64,000 nt of DNA from Glycomyces sp. YM15. GTDB lineage: Bacteria > Actinomycetota > Actinomycetes > Mycobacteriales > Micromonosporaceae. A program made the translations under genes and the position numbers. Every line of letters starts with the position of its first letter. Position 1 is the first letter of the stretch. The notes beneath the pieces are model-generated. The model ran no database searches, was not told where the DNA came from, and was given only the letters and a program-made list of their open reading frames with translations. The DNA lies in assembly GCF_016918015.1 (NCBI RefSeq), contig NZ_JAERMK010000017.1, forward strand, positions 1 to 64,000, read 5' to 3'. Shown here one piece after another: positions 26,121-34,442 of the stretch.

Positions 26121-28196
26121 ATGCCAGCGCAGGACACCCGCCTCTGGGCCATCGACACGCCGAACACGAGCTATGTCGTGGCCGTAGACGAACACGACCG
26201 CCTCCGCGGCCTCCACTGGGGACCCAGGCTGAGCCCCGAGCAGGCGCTGGCGCTGCTCGACCTGCCGGAGTCCCCGTTCCGGCCGGTCGTGGGCCGCGAG
26301 CCCCGATTCGACCTCGGTGCCGCATCGGCGTTCCAATACGGACACAACGGGCTCCAGGTCCGCTTCAGCGACGGCACGCGCGACCTCGAACTCGTCTTCG
26401 CCGAAGCGATCGAGCAGGACGGCGACCTCACCGTCGTCTTCACCGACCGCCACTATCCGCTCGAAGTGCGCACCCGCTATCGCACCCACCCCGGCTCCGA
26501 CGTTATCGAACGCACACTCGCCTTGCGCAACACGGGCACCGAGCCGATCGAGGTCATCCGCGCCGACTCGGCGACCTGGGTCGTGCCCGGACTCGACAAC
26601 CCGCGCCTGAGCCAGCTCCACGGCGAATGGGGCTCCGAAACCCAGCTCACCCGCACCACGATTCCATACGGGGAGACCGTGATCGGCTCCCGGCGGGGGA
26701 TCACGAGCCACCAGGCGAACCCGTGGGTCGCCATCGACGACGGCGAGGCCACCGAGACGGCGGGCCCGGTCTGGTCGACCGCGCTCGCCTGGAGCGGGAC
26801 CTGGCGCATCACCGTCGAGAAGGGCCCCACGGGCAGCGTCGTCGTCTCGGCCGGCTTCGGCCACGACCCGATCACGATCCGCCTGGGCGGGGGCGAGACG
26901 CTCGAGACCCCGATCGCGGCCGGGGTCCACACCGCGGGCGGCTTCGCGTCGGCCGCGAGCGCCTGGCACGACTACGCGCGCTCCCACGTCCTGCCGCATC
27001 CCGACGAGGTCCGCCCGGTCCTCTACAACTCCTGGGAGGCCACGGAGTTCGACTTCACCGCCGAGGACCAGATGCGGCTGGCCGACCGGGCGGCTGCCAT
27101 GGGCTGCGAGCTGTTCGTCATGGACGACGGCTGGTTCGGCGCCCGCGTCAACGACCGGGCGGGGCTCGGCGACTGGACACCGAACCCCGACCGGTTCCCC
27201 GACGGCCTGGGGCCCTTGATCGAGCACGTCCACCGCCGCGGGATGCGGTTCGGGATCTGGGTCGAGCCGGAGATGGTCAACCCCGACTCGGACCTGTACC
27301 GGGCGCACCCGGACTGGGTCTACCACCAGCCGCACCGCCGCCGCAGCGAGGTACGGCAGCAGCTGGTGCTCAACCTGGCCCGCCCCGACGTGGCCGACCA
27401 CCTCCACGCCCGCCTCGACGAGCTGCTGAGCCGGAACGAGATCGACTTCGTCAAGTGGGACATGAACCGGCCCTTCACCGAGGCCGGGTGGCCGGGCAGC
27501 CCGGACGCGGACCGGCTCTGGTTCGACCACACCCGCAACCTCTACGCGATCCTCGACCGGCTCCGCGCCGACCACCCGGATCTGCGCATCGAATCGTGCT
27601 CCTCCGGCGGCGGCCGGGTCGACTTCGGCATCCTCCGCCGCACCGACCAGGTGTGGACCTCGGACAACACGGACGCCGTCGACCGGATCGCCATCCAGGA
27701 CGGCTTCGCGCAGGTCTACCCGGCGGGGGTCATGGGCGCGTGGGTCACCGACTCGCCGAACCCGTTGACGCGCAGGGAGGTGCCGCTCGACTTCCGCTTC
27801 CACGTCGCGATGGCCGGGGTGCTCGCCGTCGGCGGGGACCTGCGGATCTGGAGCGATGAGGACCAGGCCCGCGGCGCCGAGCTGGTGGCCGACTACAAGC
27901 GGATCCGTCCCACCGTGCAGCTGGGCCGCCGCCGTCCGCTGCGGGCCGGGGCGGTCACGGGCGTCCAATACGACCGGGGCGACCGGACGGTGGTCCTGGT
28001 CTGGCGCCGGGCCCGGGCGTTCGCCTACCCGGACCCGCTGCTCAAACTCCACGGGCTCGACCCCGACGCCCTTTACCGGGAGGAGCGCACCGGCCGCGTC
28101 CACCACGGCGCGATCCTCGTCTCGCACGGCCTCGAACTGGGCCTCGACCCGGCCGATTACGCGTCGGCGATGATCGAGCTGACCAGGCTCCCGTAG
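26121..28196 (+). CDS. alpha-galactosidase, GH36
   Basis: A 691-residue retaining alpha-galactosidase that removes terminal alpha-galactosyl groups from oligosaccharides such as raffinose-series sugars or galactomannan fragments. An N-terminal beta-supersandwich domain precedes the TIM barrel, where MDDGWFGARVND, WVEPEMVNPDSDL and the nucleophile Asp447 (FVKWDMNR) are seen. The acid/base is Asp515 (WTSDNTDA), and ESCSSGGGRVD lies between. There is no signal peptide, so it is cytoplasmic and acts on imported oligosaccharides. GAAAGGACG precedes the ATG. Last gene of the second sugar island. Confidence 0.95.
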   Translation: MPAQDTRLWAIDTPNTSYVVAVDEHDRLRGLHWGPRLSPEQALALLDLPESPFRPVVGREPRFDLGAASAFQYGHNGLQVRFSDGTRDLELVFAEAIEQDGDLTVVFTDRHYPLEVRTRYRTHPGSDVIERTLALRNTGTEPIEVIRADSATWVVPGLDNPRLSQLHGEWGSETQLTRTTIPYGETVIGSRRGITSHQANPWVAIDDGEATETAGPVWSTALAWSGTWRITVEKGPTGSVVVSAGFGHDPITIRLGGGETLETPIAAGVHTAGGFASAASAWHDYARSHVLPHPDEVRPVLYNSWEATEFDFTAEDQMRLADRAAAMGCELFVMDDGWFGARVNDRAGLGDWTPNPDRFPDGLGPLIEHVHRRGMRFGIWVEPEMVNPDSDLYRAHPDWVYHQPHRRRSEVRQQLVLNLARPDVADHLHARLDELLSRNEIDFVKWDMNRPFTEAGWPGSPDADRLWFDHTRNLYAILDRLRADHPDLRIESCSSGGGRVDFGILRRTDQVWTSDNTDAVDRIAIQDGFAQVYPAGVMGAWVTDSPNPLTRREVPLDFRFHVAMAGVLAVGGDLRIWSDEDQARGAELVADYKRIRPTVQLGRRRPLRAGAVTGVQYDRGDRTVVLVWRRARAFAYPDPLLKLHGLDPDALYREERTGRVHHGAILVSHGLELGLDPADYASAMIELTRLP

Positions 28197-28210
28197 CCAC
28201 GAGCGTCCAG

Positions 28211-28244
28211 TGGCGGCAGACCTGAACGGTCTGCCGCCATTTTT
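28211..28244 (+). terminator. intrinsic terminator after the alpha-galactosidase gene
   Basis: TGGCGGCAGACC (28211-28222) pairs perfectly with GGTCTGCCGCCA (28228-28239) around a 5-base loop and is followed by TTTTT. A textbook rho-independent terminator closing the second sugar island. Confidence 0.93.
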
Positions 28245-28318
28245 CATGCGCGCGTTCGCATATGCGCAACCCCTTGGTATTCGACGTCACCGAACTCGGA
28301 TCTCTGTGGACTTCATAT

Positions 28319-28336
28319 TGATAATGATTTCCGTTA
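28319..28336 (+). promoter_or_regulatory. Zur-box-like site
   Basis: TGATAATGATTTCCGTTA lies 43 bases before the first anchored-repeat gene and fits TGAYAAYSATTTCCRTTA together with the site at 42748. Actinobacterial Zur boxes resemble TGAnAATGATTTTCA. Zinc-replete repression of the downstream cluster is the inferred role. Confidence 0.65.
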
Positions 28337-28378
28337 GCATGATGAGGCGTCCCCGCCCACGACCCCGAAGGACCCCCG

Positions 28379-30226
28379 ATGACCCTGACCTCAGCGCTGC
28401 CGCGAGCCGGAGCCCTCGCCGCCGCGCTCCTCCTCACCGCGCTGGCGGCGCCCCCGGCATCGGCCCAGACCGGCGACCGCACCGTCCTGTCGGTCGGCCA
28501 CACCGACGCGATGCAGGTCCACCTCGACGGCGGCCGACTCAAGCTGCGGGTCAAGGACGACACCGGCGACGAGACCCGGTACCACCACCCCGACGACGTC
28601 CTCTTCCAGGTCCTCCCCGAAGCCAAGGCGACCATCCCCGAAGGCGGCCTTCTCGACTTCGTCGGAAAGGCGGGCGACCCGGTCTGGATCCTGCCGTTCA
28701 CGCAGGACCACAGCCTGCTGTGGGCCGGCTGGAGCACCGAGCCGCTGAAATCCGGCCAGCTCGAGGACAACCGGATCCAGATGACCCTGGCCGGTGCCGA
28801 AGGCCCCGGCGACCTGGTCCTCTGGAGCCCCGGGAACCTCGGCGGCAACACCGTCCACTTCAACACCCGCGACGGCCTGCCCGACTCGATCAACGTGAAC
28901 GTCAACTCCCACGTCCACTCCTCCTGGGGCTTCACCGCCGAAGGCGAGTACACGCTCACCTGGAAGGTCAGCGGAACCCTGGCCGACGGCACCCCGGTCG
29001 CCTCCCAGGAGTACGACTACCAGTGGGTCGTCGGCGACCTCCCCGGCGAGGACCCCGACCCGGTCGACCCCGATCCGGACCCCGGCACGCCCGGCCTGGA
29101 CGACCGGCTCGTCCTCGAGACAGGACACGTCGACGTCTTCAACTCGAACATCGAGGACGACGGCACGCTCACCCTGAACCTCAAGGACGGCAGCGGCGTC
29201 CACGACGGCGGCGCGGTCTACCGGGACCCGGACGACGTGGTGTTCTTCGTGCCCCCGAGGACGAAGACGACACTCTCCGAGGGCCTGGTGTCCCAGCCGG
29301 GCTGGGAGACGATCGGCGCGGCCGGCGACCCGGTCTGGATACTCCCCGACACGGAGATGGACGGCCTGCTGTTCGCCGGCTGGAGCACCGAGCAGATCCT
29401 GGCGAGCGAACTCGCGAGCGACTCGATGTCCCTGGTGTTCAGCGCCGTCGAAGGCCCCGGCGATCTGCTGATGTACCAGGTCGACGACTTCGGAGGGGCC
29501 GCCGTCCTGGTCGACAGCAGCAACGGCCTCCCCGACGCCATCGGCACCCAGGCGCGCACGCACGCCCATGCCAACTGGATCTTCACGAAACCCGGCGTCT
29601 ACACCCTGACCTGGCAGGTCGAGACGACCCTCGCCGACGGCACCGCAGTCGCCTCCACCCCTGAGGAGTACGTCTTCGTCGTCGAAGCGTGGCCCGCCGA
29701 CGACCCGAACGACCCCGACGACCCGGGTAATCCCGACCTCGAGCACACCCAGACCATCACCGCCACGGTGGACACCGACGCGGGCGGCCTCGTCATCAGC
29801 GTCGACCCGAACGACCGCGACGTGGTCCTCCCCGCGCTGGCGCTCGACAGCACCGCCACCCGCTGGACCACCGAAGGCGAACTGCGACCGGTCACCGTCA
29901 CCGACACCCGCTCGGCCGACCCCGGCTGGAACGTCGCCGCGCAGGTCTCGGAGTTCGCGGGCGACGCAGGCGGATTCAGCGGCTCCCACCTCGGCTGGCT
30001 CCCCGGCGTCGTGTCCACGGGCGACAGCCAGCAGGTCACGCCGGGCGCCGCCGTGCAAGGCGAACTCGACGGCGGCCCCGGCCTCTCCACCTCGCAGATC
30101 CTCGCCGCCGCCGCGGCCGGGTCCGGCAAGGGCACCTGCGTGCTCGGCGCCGACCTCCGACTGGACCTGCCCACCGACGTCGAGTCCGGGACCTACACCG
30201 CGCTCGTCACCTTCACCGCAATCTAG
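28379..30226 (+). CDS. choice-of-anchor M / surface-anchored-repeat protein with two repeats
   Basis: A 615-residue secreted protein. The signal peptide ends near residue 30 (ASAQ). It has two copies of the roughly 190-residue actinobacterial surface-anchored-protein repeat (about 32-220 and 240-440). Each opens GH(T/V)D, continues with DDV-FFV/FQV-P, GDPVWILP, WAGWST, GPGDL and ends PGVYTLTW-like. They are joined by DPDP-rich linkers, and a third unrelated beta domain follows (about 460-615). There is no LPXTG motif or C-terminal helix, so retention at the cell surface is not encoded here. It heads the metal-uptake cluster behind a Zur-like box and may present metal to the lipoprotein at 32922. 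Confidence 0.87.
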   Translation: MTLTSALPRAGALAAALLLTALAAPPASAQTGDRTVLSVGHTDAMQVHLDGGRLKLRVKDDTGDETRYHHPDDVLFQVLPEAKATIPEGGLLDFVGKAGDPVWILPFTQDHSLLWAGWSTEPLKSGQLEDNRIQMTLAGAEGPGDLVLWSPGNLGGNTVHFNTRDGLPDSINVNVNSHVHSSWGFTAEGEYTLTWKVSGTLADGTPVASQEYDYQWVVGDLPGEDPDPVDPDPDPGTPGLDDRLVLETGHVDVFNSNIEDDGTLTLNLKDGSGVHDGGAVYRDPDDVVFFVPPRTKTTLSEGLVSQPGWETIGAAGDPVWILPDTEMDGLLFAGWSTEQILASELASDSMSLVFSAVEGPGDLLMYQVDDFGGAAVLVDSSNGLPDAIGTQARTHAHANWIFTKPGVYTLTWQVETTLADGTAVASTPEEYVFVVEAWPADDPNDPDDPGNPDLEHTQTITATVDTDAGGLVISVDPNDRDVVLPALALDSTATRWTTEGELRPVTVTDTRSADPGWNVAAQVSEFAGDAGGFSGSHLGWLPGVVSTGDSQQVTPGAAVQGELDGGPGLSTSQILAAAAAGSGKGTCVLGADLRLDLPTDVESGTYTALVTFTAI

Positions 30227-30248
30227 ACAACTCGAAAGGAACCCCGCT

Positions 30249-30887
30249 TTGCGCACCATCGCGAAACTCTCCGCCGTAGCGGCAGCCGCCGCAGCGGTCC
30301 TCGCGGCCACCGCCGCCCCGGCCCTCGCCCAGGGCTCCAGCTGGACCGTCCTCGACCAGGGACACGCCGATGTGCTCGGCCTCGCCTATGAAGCGGGCGA
30401 ACTCGAACTCCACGTCCACGACGAGGAGAACGACGTCGAATACGCCCCCTCCGAGGTGATCCTCAAGGCCAACAACGAAGCCAAGACCACGGTCCCCGCC
30501 GGGTACGACTTCATCGGCACCGCGGGAGAGGACGTGTGGATCCTGCCCGACACCGAGGTCGAAGGCCTCCTGTTCGCGGGCTGGGCCACCGAGGAGATCC
30601 TCCCCGGCGACTTCGCCGGCGACTCGCTCCAGATCACCGTCCACGACGCCTGGGGCGACGTCGACCTGTACACCGTGGACGACCTCGGCACCCCGAACGT
30701 CCTGTTCGACTCCGACGCCGGACCCGGTTCCTGGGACGTCACCGCCGCCAGCCACGGCCACCTGAACTGGGCCTTCGGCGAATCCGGCCTGCACAAGATC
30801 ACCGTGGAAGCCGAAGGCGTGCTCGCCGGCACCGGCGAGACCGTCTCGACCGGCGAAGTCGACTACTGGTTCTGGGTCGAGGCCTAA
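30249..30887 (+). CDS. single-repeat anchored-repeat family secreted protein
   Basis: A 212-residue exported protein: a signal peptide to about residue 27 (ALAQG) and one surface-anchored-protein repeat (GHADVLGLAYE, VWILPDTEVEGLLFAGWATEE, HGHLNWAFGESGLHKITVEAEG). The start is TTG at 30249, chosen because AAAGGA lies 8 bases upstream and it yields a complete signal peptide. It lacks a wall-sorting signal. Two conserved His (GH and HGH-type) could bind metal, which is inferred from context. Confidence 0.85.
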   Translation: MRTIAKLSAVAAAAAAVLAATAAPALAQGSSWTVLDQGHADVLGLAYEAGELELHVHDEENDVEYAPSEVILKANNEAKTTVPAGYDFIGTAGEDVWILPDTEVEGLLFAGWATEEILPGDFAGDSLQITVHDAWGDVDLYTVDDLGTPNVLFDSDAGPGSWDVTAASHGHLNWAFGESGLHKITVEAEGVLAGTGETVSTGEVDYWFWVEA

Positions 30888-30952
30888 ACCCCGCACAAAG
30901 CGCTGATCACCGCCTGCCGATCCGCGGCCGGCCCGATCGGCCACCCATACGA

Positions 30953-30992
30953 GGGCAGGGCGGCCCGACACACTCCCCGGACCGCCCTGCCC
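30953..30992 (+). terminator. hairpin between two repeat-protein genes
   Basis: GGGCAGGGCGG (30953-30963) pairs with CCGCCCTGCCC (30982-30992), 11 bp, loop 18 bases, no U run. It may tune expression between the first two and the later genes of the cluster. Confidence 0.55.
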
Positions 30993-31020
30993 CGCCCACC
31001 CGTCTCCAGAAGGGAACCCC

Positions 31021-31650
31021 ATGCGAAACCTCGCAAAATCCTCCATCGTGGCCGGCGCCATCGGCGCCGTCGCCGCCCTGCTGTTCTCCGGAACCGCGCA
31101 GGCCGCCACCACCGTCAGCTCCGGGCACGTCGACGTCCTCGCACTCGCTTACGACGACACCGCGAACAAACTCGACCTCAACGTGAAGCTCTACGCCACC
31201 GGCCAGATCGTGGAACCGGCCGACGTGATCTTCGACGTCCACAGCGCACACCAGGTCACCCAGGCCAACGCCACGGCCTGCCGCTGGGACGCCGGGACGA
31301 ACTGGGTCCTGCCCCGGCTCGAGACCACCGGAAAGATCTGGGCCGGCTGGAACACCGAGGGCCTCAACCGCGCCGACTTCGGCGGCAGCGTCACGGTCGA
31401 CCTCCTCTCCTACACCGCCCCGACCGGCGGCCAGGTGTCGGTCTACGACGCCGCCACCGGCGTGACCCGCCTCCACACCGACCCGGCCTGCGACGACGGC
31501 ACCATCGCCGTCTCCGAATCCCACCACCACCCGACCTGGGTCTTCACCGAGCCCGGCACCTACACGCTGACCTTCCAGCTCACCGGCACCCACGTCACCG
31601 ACGGCGCGGTGACCTCCGACCCGGTCACCTACACCTTCGACGTCGGCTAA
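31021..31650 (+). CDS. single-repeat anchored-repeat family secreted protein
   Basis: A 209-residue protein with a signal peptide to about residue 29 (TAQAAT) and one surface-anchored-protein repeat: SSGHVDVLALAYDD, ADVIFDVHSAHQV, WVLPRLETTGKIWAGWNTEG, SHHHPTWVFTEPGTYTLTFQ. The run of three His before TWVF is unusual and could bind zinc. Two Cys (near residues 82 and 158) could form a disulfide. CAGAAGGGAA precedes the ATG. A homopolymer block of doubtful origin follows directly after the gene. Confidence 0.86.
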   Translation: MRNLAKSSIVAGAIGAVAALLFSGTAQAATTVSSGHVDVLALAYDDTANKLDLNVKLYATGQIVEPADVIFDVHSAHQVTQANATACRWDAGTNWVLPRLETTGKIWAGWNTEGLNRADFGGSVTVDLLSYTAPTGGQVSVYDAATGVTRLHTDPACDDGTIAVSESHHHPTWVFTEPGTYTLTFQLTGTHVTDGAVTSDPVTYTFDVG

Positions 31651-31670
31651 CGACCGCATTCCCTCCCACA

Positions 31671-31751
<81 letters not shown>

Positions 31752-31776
31752 CACCCCCCGATCCGAAAGTCCCCCC

Positions 31777-32925
31777 GTGAAACCCATTCCCGCGCTGAGT
31801 CTCAGAATCCTGAGCGCCGCCGCACTGGCCGCGTCCCTGACCGCCGCGGCGCTGCTCGCGGCGAATGCCGCCGCCGCCCAAGACGAGACGGCCGAGGAGC
31901 CCGCCGCCGTCACCTGGGGCGTCCTCCCGTCCAGTCAGGACGGACCGGACGGCCGGGCCGCCTTCGACTACGAGCTCGACCCCGGAGCGACCCTCATCGA
32001 CTTCGTCGGCGTCTCCAACTTCGGCACCGAACCGATCACCGTCCGCCTGTACGCCTCGGACGCCTTCACCACCGCGACCGGCGCCTTCGACCTGCTGCCC
32101 TCCGGCGAGGTCCCGATCGACGTCGGCTCCTGGATCGGCTTCAACGAACCAGCACTCACGATCCCGCCGCAGACCCGCCTCGACGTGCCGTTCGCACTCA
32201 CCGTCCCCGCCGACGCCACGCCCGGCGACCACGTGGGCGGCATCGTCGCGGCCGTCACCGAGACCGCCGCCGACGCGAGCGGCGACGAGATCCGAGTCGA
32301 GCGGCGCGTCGGCGCCCGCATCCATCTGCGCGTGACCGGAGACCTCGATCCGAACCTGATCCCCGAATCCGACGACGAGGCCTTCCATTACACCTGGAAC
32401 CCGATCGAGCCCGGCGACCTGAGCTTCGAGTACTCGGTGGAGAACACCGGCAACGTCCGTCTCGAAGGGACACTCGTCGCCCGCGTCTCCGGCCCCTGGG
32501 GACTGCTCAAGAAGGAGTTCCACGTCATTGAACTCCCACAGATCCTCCCCGGCGATCGCTACGAGGGCACCGCGCGCCTCGAAGGGGTCTGGCCGCTCCT
32601 CTACGAGCACCTCGAACTGACCGTCCGGCCCGCAGCCGTCAACGAGGCCGACGACGAGGCCCGCCTGTCCTCGCGCTCCGACGAGACCGGCCTCTGGGCC
32701 CCGCCCTGGACGCAGGCGGCCGCCCTCGCACTGCTCGCCCTCACGATCTGGATCTGGGTCAAGGCTCGCAAACGCAAGCGCGGCAGGGCGATCCAACCCG
32801 CACCGGAACCCGAGCCCGAACCCAGGACCGAGCCCGACTCGGCCGAAGGCCCCGACGCCGACCCGGGCCCGGACCCGGACACACCGTCCGCGGCAGCACC
32901 AGCGAAGGAGCCCGCCGAAGCATGA
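31777..32925 (+). CDS. DUF916 (WxL peptidoglycan-domain)-like membrane-anchored surface protein
   Basis: A 382-residue protein: signal peptide (to about residue 34), two immunoglobulin-like beta domains (about 40-290; WGVLPSSQDGPDG, ELDPGATLIDFVGVSNFG, VPADATPGDHVGGIV, YSVENTGNVRLEG), one transmembrane helix (about 311-328), a basic stop-transfer stretch (KARKRKRGR) and an acidic Pro-rich cytoplasmic tail. The ectodomain resembles the WxL protein peptidoglycan-binding domain. Its GTG start lies 26 bases after the homopolymer block, and its 3' end overlaps the lipoprotein gene by 4 bases, so it belongs to the metal-uptake operon. It may hold repeat proteins at the wall. Confidence 0.8.
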   Translation: MKPIPALSLRILSAAALAASLTAAALLAANAAAAQDETAEEPAAVTWGVLPSSQDGPDGRAAFDYELDPGATLIDFVGVSNFGTEPITVRLYASDAFTTATGAFDLLPSGEVPIDVGSWIGFNEPALTIPPQTRLDVPFALTVPADATPGDHVGGIVAAVTETAADASGDEIRVERRVGARIHLRVTGDLDPNLIPESDDEAFHYTWNPIEPGDLSFEYSVENTGNVRLEGTLVARVSGPWGLLKKEFHVIELPQILPGDRYEGTARLEGVWPLLYEHLELTVRPAAVNEADDEARLSSRSDETGLWAPPWTQAAALALLALTIWIWVKARKRKRGRAIQPAPEPEPEPRTEPDSAEGPDADPGPDPDTPSAAAPAKEPAEA

Positions 32926-34442
32926 GACGCACCCCCGCCACCCTCACCGCCGCGGCCTGCGCCGCCGCGCTGGCGCTCACCGGATGCTCCAGCGCGGGCG
33001 GCGGCAGCGACGGCGTCGACGTCGTCGTCACCACCGAACTCATCAAGAACTGGACCGAGACGGTCGGCGGCGGCCGCGTCAACGTCCAGACGATCGTCCC
33101 GCCCGGCGGCGACCCGCACTCCTACGAGCCCAGCCCGAACGACGCCGCCAAAGTCGCCAAGGCCGAGCTCGCCTTCACCAACCACCTGCTGCTCGAAGAC
33201 CACCCGCTCATCAAGCTCTTCGACGCGAACGTCCCCGAGGACGCCCCCAACCTCTCCCTCGCCGAGAACGCGGAGCCATACGGCGCCAAGCTCATGCCGC
33301 TGGTCGAGAACATCAAACTCGACACCGTCTGGCTCGGTTTCGGCGTGCGCGGCGCGACCGAGACCCGCTCGGCCGAGATCGGCATCCGCCTCACCGACTT
33401 CACCGGCCCCGGCCAGGCCGCCATGTTCCTCACCGACGCCTTCGGCCGACCCGAGATCTACTGGAACACCGCCGACGGCCTCGCCGAGGACGACGTCATC
33501 ACCCTGCCGCCCAACGCGCACACGCACGTCAACTGGACCTTCACCGAACCCGGCGTCTACACCCTGACCACCGCCGCCACCCTCACCGACGACGGCGCCG
33601 CCACCGACGCGGGCACCGCGACCTTCACCTACGCCGTCGGCGTCAACCCGCGCGAAGTCCAACCCGGCGCGACCGTCCTGGACAGCGGCCACGCCGACCT
33701 CACCGTCGACCTCGACAGTGCTTCGAACGGCACCGGCGGCTTCATCGTCCGCGACGACGACCGAGGCGAGCTCGCCACCGACTCGGTCGTGATCGACGTG
33801 CCCACCAAGGCCGTCGAGGTGATCCCCGAAGGGGAGCAGTTCGCGTTCCTGGGGGCGGCGGGGGAGGAGATCCACCAGCTCCCGCAGGCCGTCCTCGGAA
33901 AGCACGTGCACGGCGAGATCGACCCGCACCTGTGGCAGGACGTCGCCAACGCGAAGGCCTACGTCCAGGTCATCGCCGACGCCCTCATCGAACGCGACCC
34001 CGAAGGCCGCGAGACCTACGAAGCCAACCGCGACGCCTACATGGCCGAACTCGACGACCTCGACGCCGAAGTGGCGGCGGCGATCGCGTCCATCCCCGAG
34101 GCGAACCGCCAGCTCATCACCACCCACGACGCGTTCGGCTACCTCGCCGACGCCTACGGCATGCAGATCGCCGGGTTCGTCGTCCCCAACCCGGCCGCCG
34201 AGCCCAGCGCCAAGCAGGTCGAAGCCCTCACCGAGACCATCGCGGACCTCGAGGTGAAGGCCGTCTTCGTCGAACCCAACCTGCACGCCCGCGCCTCAGT
34301 GCTGCGCCAAGTGGCCGAGGACCAGGGCGTCGAGGTCTGCACCCTGCACGGCGACGCACTGCCCCAAGACGCACCGACCTATATTGACATGATGCGGCAG
34401 AACGCCTCTGCGCTGAGCCGCTGCCTGGGAGGAGACCGATGA
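32922..34442 (+). CDS. anchored-repeat-type ABC transporter substrate-binding lipoprotein (zinc/manganese family)
   Basis: A 506-residue ZnuA/TroA-like metal-binding lipoprotein with a lipobox at Cys22 (LTGC). Metal ligands appear as His66 (GGDPHSYEP), His336 (EIDPHLWQD) and His402 (TTHDAFGY), and FVEPNLH adds acidic and His residues. Between about residues 120 and 325 the fold is interrupted by surface-anchored-repeat sequence. The first part is the C-terminal half of a repeat (VWLGFGVRG to WTFTEPGVYTLT), the second the N-terminal half of another (VLDSGHADLTVDL to HQLPQ). The ORF overlaps both neighbours by 4 bases. This is the known anchored-repeat variant of family A-I binding proteins. 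Zinc is the favoured ligand because of the Zur-like box. Confidence 0.9.
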   Translation: MRRTPATLTAAACAAALALTGCSSAGGGSDGVDVVVTTELIKNWTETVGGGRVNVQTIVPPGGDPHSYEPSPNDAAKVAKAELAFTNHLLLEDHPLIKLFDANVPEDAPNLSLAENAEPYGAKLMPLVENIKLDTVWLGFGVRGATETRSAEIGIRLTDFTGPGQAAMFLTDAFGRPEIYWNTADGLAEDDVITLPPNAHTHVNWTFTEPGVYTLTTAATLTDDGAATDAGTATFTYAVGVNPREVQPGATVLDSGHADLTVDLDSASNGTGGFIVRDDDRGELATDSVVIDVPTKAVEVIPEGEQFAFLGAAGEEIHQLPQAVLGKHVHGEIDPHLWQDVANAKAYVQVIADALIERDPEGRETYEANRDAYMAELDDLDAEVAAAIASIPEANRQLITTHDAFGYLADAYGMQIAGFVVPNPAAEPSAKQVEALTETIADLEVKAVFVEPNLHARASVLRQVAEDQGVEVCTLHGDALPQDAPTYIDMMRQNASALSRCLGGDR

